A stretch of 64,000 nt of DNA. Source: Micromonospora chersina. GTDB taxonomy: Bacteria; Actinomycetota; Actinomycetes; Mycobacteriales; Micromonosporaceae. The stretch is from the NCBI RefSeq assembly GCF_900091475.1, contig NZ_FMIB01000002.1:930001-994000 (forward strand), given 5' to 3'. Within the stretch, counting starts at the first letter, position 1. Each line of letters starts with the position of its first letter. Shown piece after piece: positions 60,917 to 64,000 of the stretch. The position numbers and the translations under genes are program-made. Below the pieces are notes generated by a model. It was not told the origin of the DNA, did no database searches, and worked only from the letters and a program-made list of their open reading frames with translations.

Positions 60917-62308
60917 GTGGCTGTCCTCTCCCTCCGGCGCCGTAGATCGGCGACCATCAGTGTGGCGGCGATCGCGGGCATCGCCGCCGCCGGCGTCTGC
61001 CTCGCTGTCGGCGGCGCATCCGCCGGCACGGTTTCCGGATCGCTCTACCGCGACCCGAGTTCGGCCGTCGTCCGCTGGGTCGCCGCCAATCCCAGCGACT
61101 CGCGTGCCGCCGTCATCCGGGACAAGATCGCGAGTCAGCCGCAGGCCCGCTGGTTCGCCAACTTCAACCCGTCGACCGTGCAGTCCGAGACCTCCGGTTT
61201 CGTTGGCGCCGCCAACGCGGCAGGGCAGATCCCGGTGCTTTCGGTGTATGAGATCACCAACCGGGATTGCGGCGGCGCCAGCGCAGGTGGGGCACCGGAC
61301 CTCAACCAGTACCAGACCTGGGTGTCCAACTTCGCCAGAGGACTCGGCAACCAGACCGTCATCATCATCCTGGAGACCGACTCGCTCGCCCTGCAGACGT
61401 GCCTGAGCGGCGGCGAGATCAGCGCACGTAACCAGGCGCTCACGACGGCCACCCAGACCATCAAGTCGGCCAACCCCAATGCCAAGGTGTACCTCGACGG
61501 CGGCCACTCCACCTGGAACAGCGCGAGCGAGCAGGCCAACCGGCTCCGGGCGGCCGGCGTGCAGTACGCCGACGGCTTCTTCACCAACGTGTCGAACTTC
61601 AACTCCACCTCCGGCGAGGCGAACTTCGGCCGGGCGGTCATCTCCGCCCTCGCCGGCATGGGCATCCCGGGCAAGCGCCAGGTCATCGACACCAGCCGCA
61701 ACGGGGGCGCCAGCGGGGACTGGTGCGCCGACGACAACACCGACCGGCGGATCGGGATGTACCCCACGACCAACACCGGCGACGCCAACATCGACGCGTA
61801 CCTTTGGGTGAAGCCGCCGGGTGAGGCGGACGGCTGCCGCTACACGGCCGGCTCGTTCCAGCCCGACCTGGCCTACAGCCTGGCCAACGGTGCGCCCAAC
61901 CCGCCCACCACCGCGCCGCCGACGACCGCTCCCCCGACCACCGCTCCCCCCACCACGACCCCGCCGACGACCGCGCCGCCGACCACGGCTCCCCCCACCA
62001 CCACGCCGCCGGCCGGTAACGGCTGCTCCGCGTCGGTGGCGGTCAACCAGTGGTCCGGCGGCTTCACCGCGAGCGTGACGGTCACCGCCGGCTCCGCCGA
62101 CATCAACGGCTGGACCGTGACCATCACGCTGCCCGGCGGCGCCGCGGTCACCGGTGCTTGGAACGCACAGGCCAGCGGCACCAGCGGGACCGTCCGGTTC
62201 ACCAACGTGAGCTACAACGGACACGTCGGCGCCCGGCAGTCGACCAACTTCGGCTTCCAGGGCACCGGCACCGGCCCGGGCGCGACAGCCACCTGCGCGG
62301 CCGGCTGA
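60917..62308 (+). CDS. Secreted GH6 cellulase with C-terminal CBM2
   Basis: A 463-residue secreted enzyme. The signal peptide (about 1-36, ending ASAGT) is followed by a GH6 catalytic domain (about 40-325). It has YEITNRDCGG, IIILETDSLALQTC (a slightly altered form of the usual EPDSL motif), VYLDGGHSTW, and GDWCADD with WVKPPGEADG. A Pro-Thr linker then joins a CBM2 domain (CSASVAVNQWSGGFTASVTVT to the C-terminus) that binds cellulose. GTG 60917 has AGGAGGA eight bases upstream. It acts outside the cell as an endo- or exo-1,4-glucanase. Confidence 0.95.
   Translation: MAVLSLRRRRSATISVAAIAGIAAAGVCLAVGGASAGTVSGSLYRDPSSAVVRWVAANPSDSRAAVIRDKIASQPQARWFANFNPSTVQSETSGFVGAANAAGQIPVLSVYEITNRDCGGASAGGAPDLNQYQTWVSNFARGLGNQTVIIILETDSLALQTCLSGGEISARNQALTTATQTIKSANPNAKVYLDGGHSTWNSASEQANRLRAAGVQYADGFFTNVSNFNSTSGEANFGRAVISALAGMGIPGKRQVIDTSRNGGASGDWCADDNTDRRIGMYPTTNTGDANIDAYLWVKPPGEADGCRYTAGSFQPDLAYSLANGAPNPPTTAPPTTAPPTTAPPTTTPPTTAPPTTAPPTTTPPAGNGCSASVAVNQWSGGFTASVTVTAGSADINGWTVTITLPGGAAVTGAWNAQASGTSGTVRFTNVSYNGHVGARQSTNFGFQGTGTGPGATATCAAG
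61901..62010 (+). repeat. Pro-Thr linker repeats in the cellulase gene
   Basis: Tandem codons for PPTTAPPTT-type units, joining the catalytic domain to CBM2. The DNA repeat is a consequence of linker composition and may vary in length between strains. Confidence 0.8.
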
Positions 62309-62324
62309 CCCCAACCGATCTCGC

Positions 62325-62359
62325 GGCCCGGCGCGGAGGACCAGCCTCCGCGCCGGGCC
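62325..62359 (+). terminator. Terminator after the cellulase gene
   Basis: Perfect 15-base arms (GGCCCGGCGCGGAGG and complement) with a five-base loop begin 16 bases after the cellulase stop. This is a strong factor-independent-type hairpin without a T-run. Confidence 0.75.
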
Positions 62360-62489
62360 CGTCCCGGTCCTGCGGTACGGGCCGGACCGGCCGCCGCCGG
62401 AATGACGGGTGAGCGAACGTCACCGTATGCGCGGTGACTGCCGCGCCGTACACCGGCGGCGACTGTCTCCGAAAAAAGTTGGGCGTGGT

Positions 62490-62516
62490 TGTCGATTGGG
62501 GTCGGTCCTCTTCGTC
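62490..62516 (+). promoter_or_regulatory. ECF-sigma-type promoter (ECF42-like)
   Basis: TGTCGA (62490-62495) and CGTC (62513-62516) are 17 bases apart, preceded by an A-tract (GAAAAAAG). These match the -35 and -10 elements reported for ECF42 sigma factors. They lie about 55 bases before the DUF6069 start. Confidence 0.45.
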
Positions 62517-62569
62517 GTCCTGGTGAGAGCCCGGCACCGAGCCGGTCCAAACACCCACTGGAGGACACG

Positions 62570-62983
62570 ATGACCACCACCGCGAACACGACCCACGCCA
62601 CCACGTCGAGCTTCGGTGTGATGATCCGGAGCGGTGTCATCGCTGCGGTCGCGGCGAGCGCCGCCACCATGGCCGTCGCCGCCGCCGGCCACGCGGCAGG
62701 GGTCAGCCTCGACGTGAGCGGCGCCCCGATCCCGGTGGCGGGGTTCGGCGTGCTGACCGCTGCCTTTTCCCTGCTCGGCGTCGTCATCGCCGCGCTGCTG
62801 CTCCGGTTCGCCCGGCGTCCGCGGCGGACGTTCGTCCGCACCACGGTGGTGCTGACGGTTCTGTCGCTCGTGCCGGACGTGATCGCCGACGCCGGCACGT
62901 CCACCAAGGTGCTGCTGATGCTCACCCACCTGGTCGCGGCCGCGATCGTGATCCCCGCTGTCGCCCGCCGCCTCGCCGCCTGA
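62570..62983 (+). CDS. DUF6069 family membrane protein
   Basis: A 137-residue membrane protein with four predicted helices (around SGVIAAVAASAATMAVAAAG, VLTAAFSLLGVVIAALLL, TTVVLTVLSLVPDVI and LMLTHLVAAAIVIPAVA). The pattern fits DUF6069, of unknown function. CTGGAGGACACG precedes the ATG at 62570. The upstream ECF-type promoter suggests stress induction. Confidence 0.82.
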   Translation: MTTTANTTHATTSSFGVMIRSGVIAAVAASAATMAVAAAGHAAGVSLDVSGAPIPVAGFGVLTAAFSLLGVVIAALLLRFARRPRRTFVRTTVVLTVLSLVPDVIADAGTSTKVLLMLTHLVAAAIVIPAVARRLAA

Positions 62984-63186
62984 CCCGCCCGACCCGCACG
63001 CTTTGAGTCCATCATCGGGGCGGGTTGGCGCGCATGGCCGGCTCTCAGAGCCTGTGGCTGACACGAGTGGGACGTGGCTCTTCGCGGGCGGCCGACGCCC
63101 GCGAAGAGCCACGCGATGTGTGCTGGTGGCGCCCATGCTGTCCTTCGTGACCATCCCAAGGAACAGGGGCACCGACCGATGGCTTC

Positions 63187-63462
63187 CTAGGGCCTGCGTG
63201 GGTCCTCACGGCGGTGGAGCCATCGCGCGAAAACCTGTTCAATGCGTCCTTGTTGTCGCGCCCGCCGGACCAGCAGCGCGACCGCGAGCGACAGGATCAG
63301 GGCAGCCCACCTGGGCAAACCCGCCTTCCAGGCAAGCCATCCAGCAAACACGGCGGCCAGGAGCAGGAGCCACTCGGCCCTGCCCGGGGACAGCCACCGG
63401 ACCACCCACGCACGAGCCACCCACACACCGAACCACAACTCGCCCTTGGTCGCCTCGGCCAA
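63187..63462 (-). CDS. Small predicted membrane protein
   Basis: An open frame of 91 residues with two hydrophobic segments (AEWLLLLAAVFAGWLAW and WAALILSLAVALLV) between basic ends; the last part is RRARQQGRIEQVFARWLHRRED. Codon third positions are GC-rich, which supports coding. The only start is TTG 63462, without a clear ribosome site, and an in-frame stop lies a few codons upstream. It may be a complete small protein or the tail of a disrupted gene. No family assigned. Confidence 0.42.
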   Translation of the reverse strand: MAEATKGELWFGVWVARAWVVRWLSPGRAEWLLLLAAVFAGWLAWKAGLPRWAALILSLAVALLVRRARQQGRIEQVFARWLHRREDPRRP

Positions 63463-63603
63463 CCAGTAGCAGATGGATCAACGGCCACATGAGCAGTGCC
63501 TGTTCATCCCGAGGGAATGATCAACCGTAGATGAGTTGGGCCGGCAGCCGAGGTGAGCTGCCTGAGCAGCCCACCAGCGTCCGTGGACAGGGCGGCCTTG
63601 CCG

Positions 63604-63762
63604 TCAGCGGCGGCCAGATGACCCGCCCGTCATCCGCTCTGCGAATTGCCGCAACTTCGCCTGCGTGCTCGGCTTGGCCGCTTCGCGCCGCCCACGGTCG
63701 ATCACCTTGCGCCCCTGTGGGCTGTTGAGGAATCCCTTGATCCGTTGGCCGACCGATGTCAT
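63604..63762 (-). CDS. Conserved-looking 52-residue basic protein
   Basis: A short frame: MTSVGQRIKGFLNSPQGRKV, then IDRGRREAAKPSTQAKLRQF and a short tail. It is basic and probably helical. AAAGGTGGCAG precedes the ATG at 63762 by a few bases, better than for the competing longer frame in the same DNA. Similar short SPQGRK-type proteins occur in actinobacteria, but the role is unknown. It may bind nucleic acid given its charge. The remaining interval to 64000 shows no gene that I can support. Confidence 0.55.
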   Translation of the reverse strand: MTSVGQRIKGFLNSPQGRKVIDRGRREAAKPSTQAKLRQFAERMTGGSSGRR

Positions 63763-64000
63763 CACCTGCCACCTTTCAGTGCTCCGCTACCTCGGTAGTA
63801 GGGCCTTGCCTCATCGGCGTCTTACCCGCAGACGCCCGGCCTATCTGCCTCCGTGGTAAGCCGGAGCGGTCAGCTGCCCTGACGAAACCCAGCCGCCGCG
63901 TGAATGCCGCCATGCCGCCATGACGGCGACCCGGCCGGAGTAGGGGTAGCCCTCTCCTCGTTGGTCGGCGCGGCTCACGCGATACCGCGCCTTGCAGCGG

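Noticed and set aside
61901..62010. Short tandem repeats that might suggest CRISPR
   Set aside because: They are in-frame Pro-Thr linker codons, with no spacers.
63521..63772. 83-codon minus-strand frame
   Set aside because: The overlapping 52-residue frame has a better start and more protein-like composition.

Overview
The window looks like chromosomal DNA of a high-GC actinomycete, most likely Micromonosporaceae (Micromonospora or a close relative). The reasons are very high GC with strong third-position GC bias, frequent GTG and some TTG starts, an F420-type luciferase-like oxidoreductase, a mycothiol-type DinB-fold enzyme, a GH6 cellulase with a Pro-Thr linker and CBM2, and an actinobacterial NhaA-DsbA fusion. 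The genus is an inference. I see no rRNA, tRNA, CRISPR array, prophage, transposase or large secondary-metabolite cluster.

Layout. (1) 1-5.8 kb: the N-terminus of aminopeptidase N runs off the left edge. It is followed by a glycerophosphodiesterase carrying a lamin-tail domain, convergent with a Ugp-type glycerol-phosphate ABC transporter (ugpA-ugpE-ugpB), and then a divergent F420-type oxidoreductase. (2) 6.0-16.9 kb: a peptide-family ABC transporter (binding protein, two permeases, one fused double ATPase) with cutC at its downstream end. It is divergent from a ROK repressor, an M81 (MlrC-type) metallopeptidase and a ROK sugar kinase, and reads as one uptake-and-breakdown unit. (3) 17-25.8 kb: a GH25 lysozyme with an internally duplicated trefoil-type binding region, a truncated M1 peptidase, small conserved proteins, an SDR, a glycogen debranching-type enzyme, and a DUF1479 oxygenase divergent from a ROK regulator across a palindrome. 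(4) 25.8-32.2 kb: a PLP decarboxylase, a regulator/MFS pair, a 5'-truncated DUF1080-CBM gene abutting an HxlR regulator, and a secreted protein. (5) 32.3-40 kb: a compact glycolate operon (malate synthase, glcD, glcE, glcF, lactate/glycolate permease) that would carry glycolate through glyoxylate to malate. (6) 40-45.5 kb: assorted enzymes and two regulator/target pairs (PadR with a PH-domain membrane protein, MarR with a DinB-type enzyme).

(7) 45.5-56.5 kb: a stress-response neighbourhood. It holds NhaA-DsbA, OsmC, a TetR regulator, MsrA, three quinone oxidoreductase-like enzymes (one fused to a GNAT domain), an MFS exporter, a free-standing GNAT protein and a YkgB/RclC-like membrane protein. 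The content suggests defence against electrophiles or oxidants; that role is inferred. (8) 56.6-60.4 kb: cytochrome bd oxidase (cydAB), a DUF4396 membrane protein and an AhpD-like protein. (9) 60.4-64 kb: a frameshifted DUF4240 relic, a GH6-CBM2 cellulase preceded by a CebR-like box, a DUF6069 membrane protein with an ECF42-like promoter, and two small proteins.

The best leads are the ABC/ROK/M81 cluster, the oxidoreductase-GNAT fusion neighbourhood, and the ROK-DUF1479 divergent pair. Several gene relics mark recombination scars. No wholly new system can be demonstrated from sequence alone.
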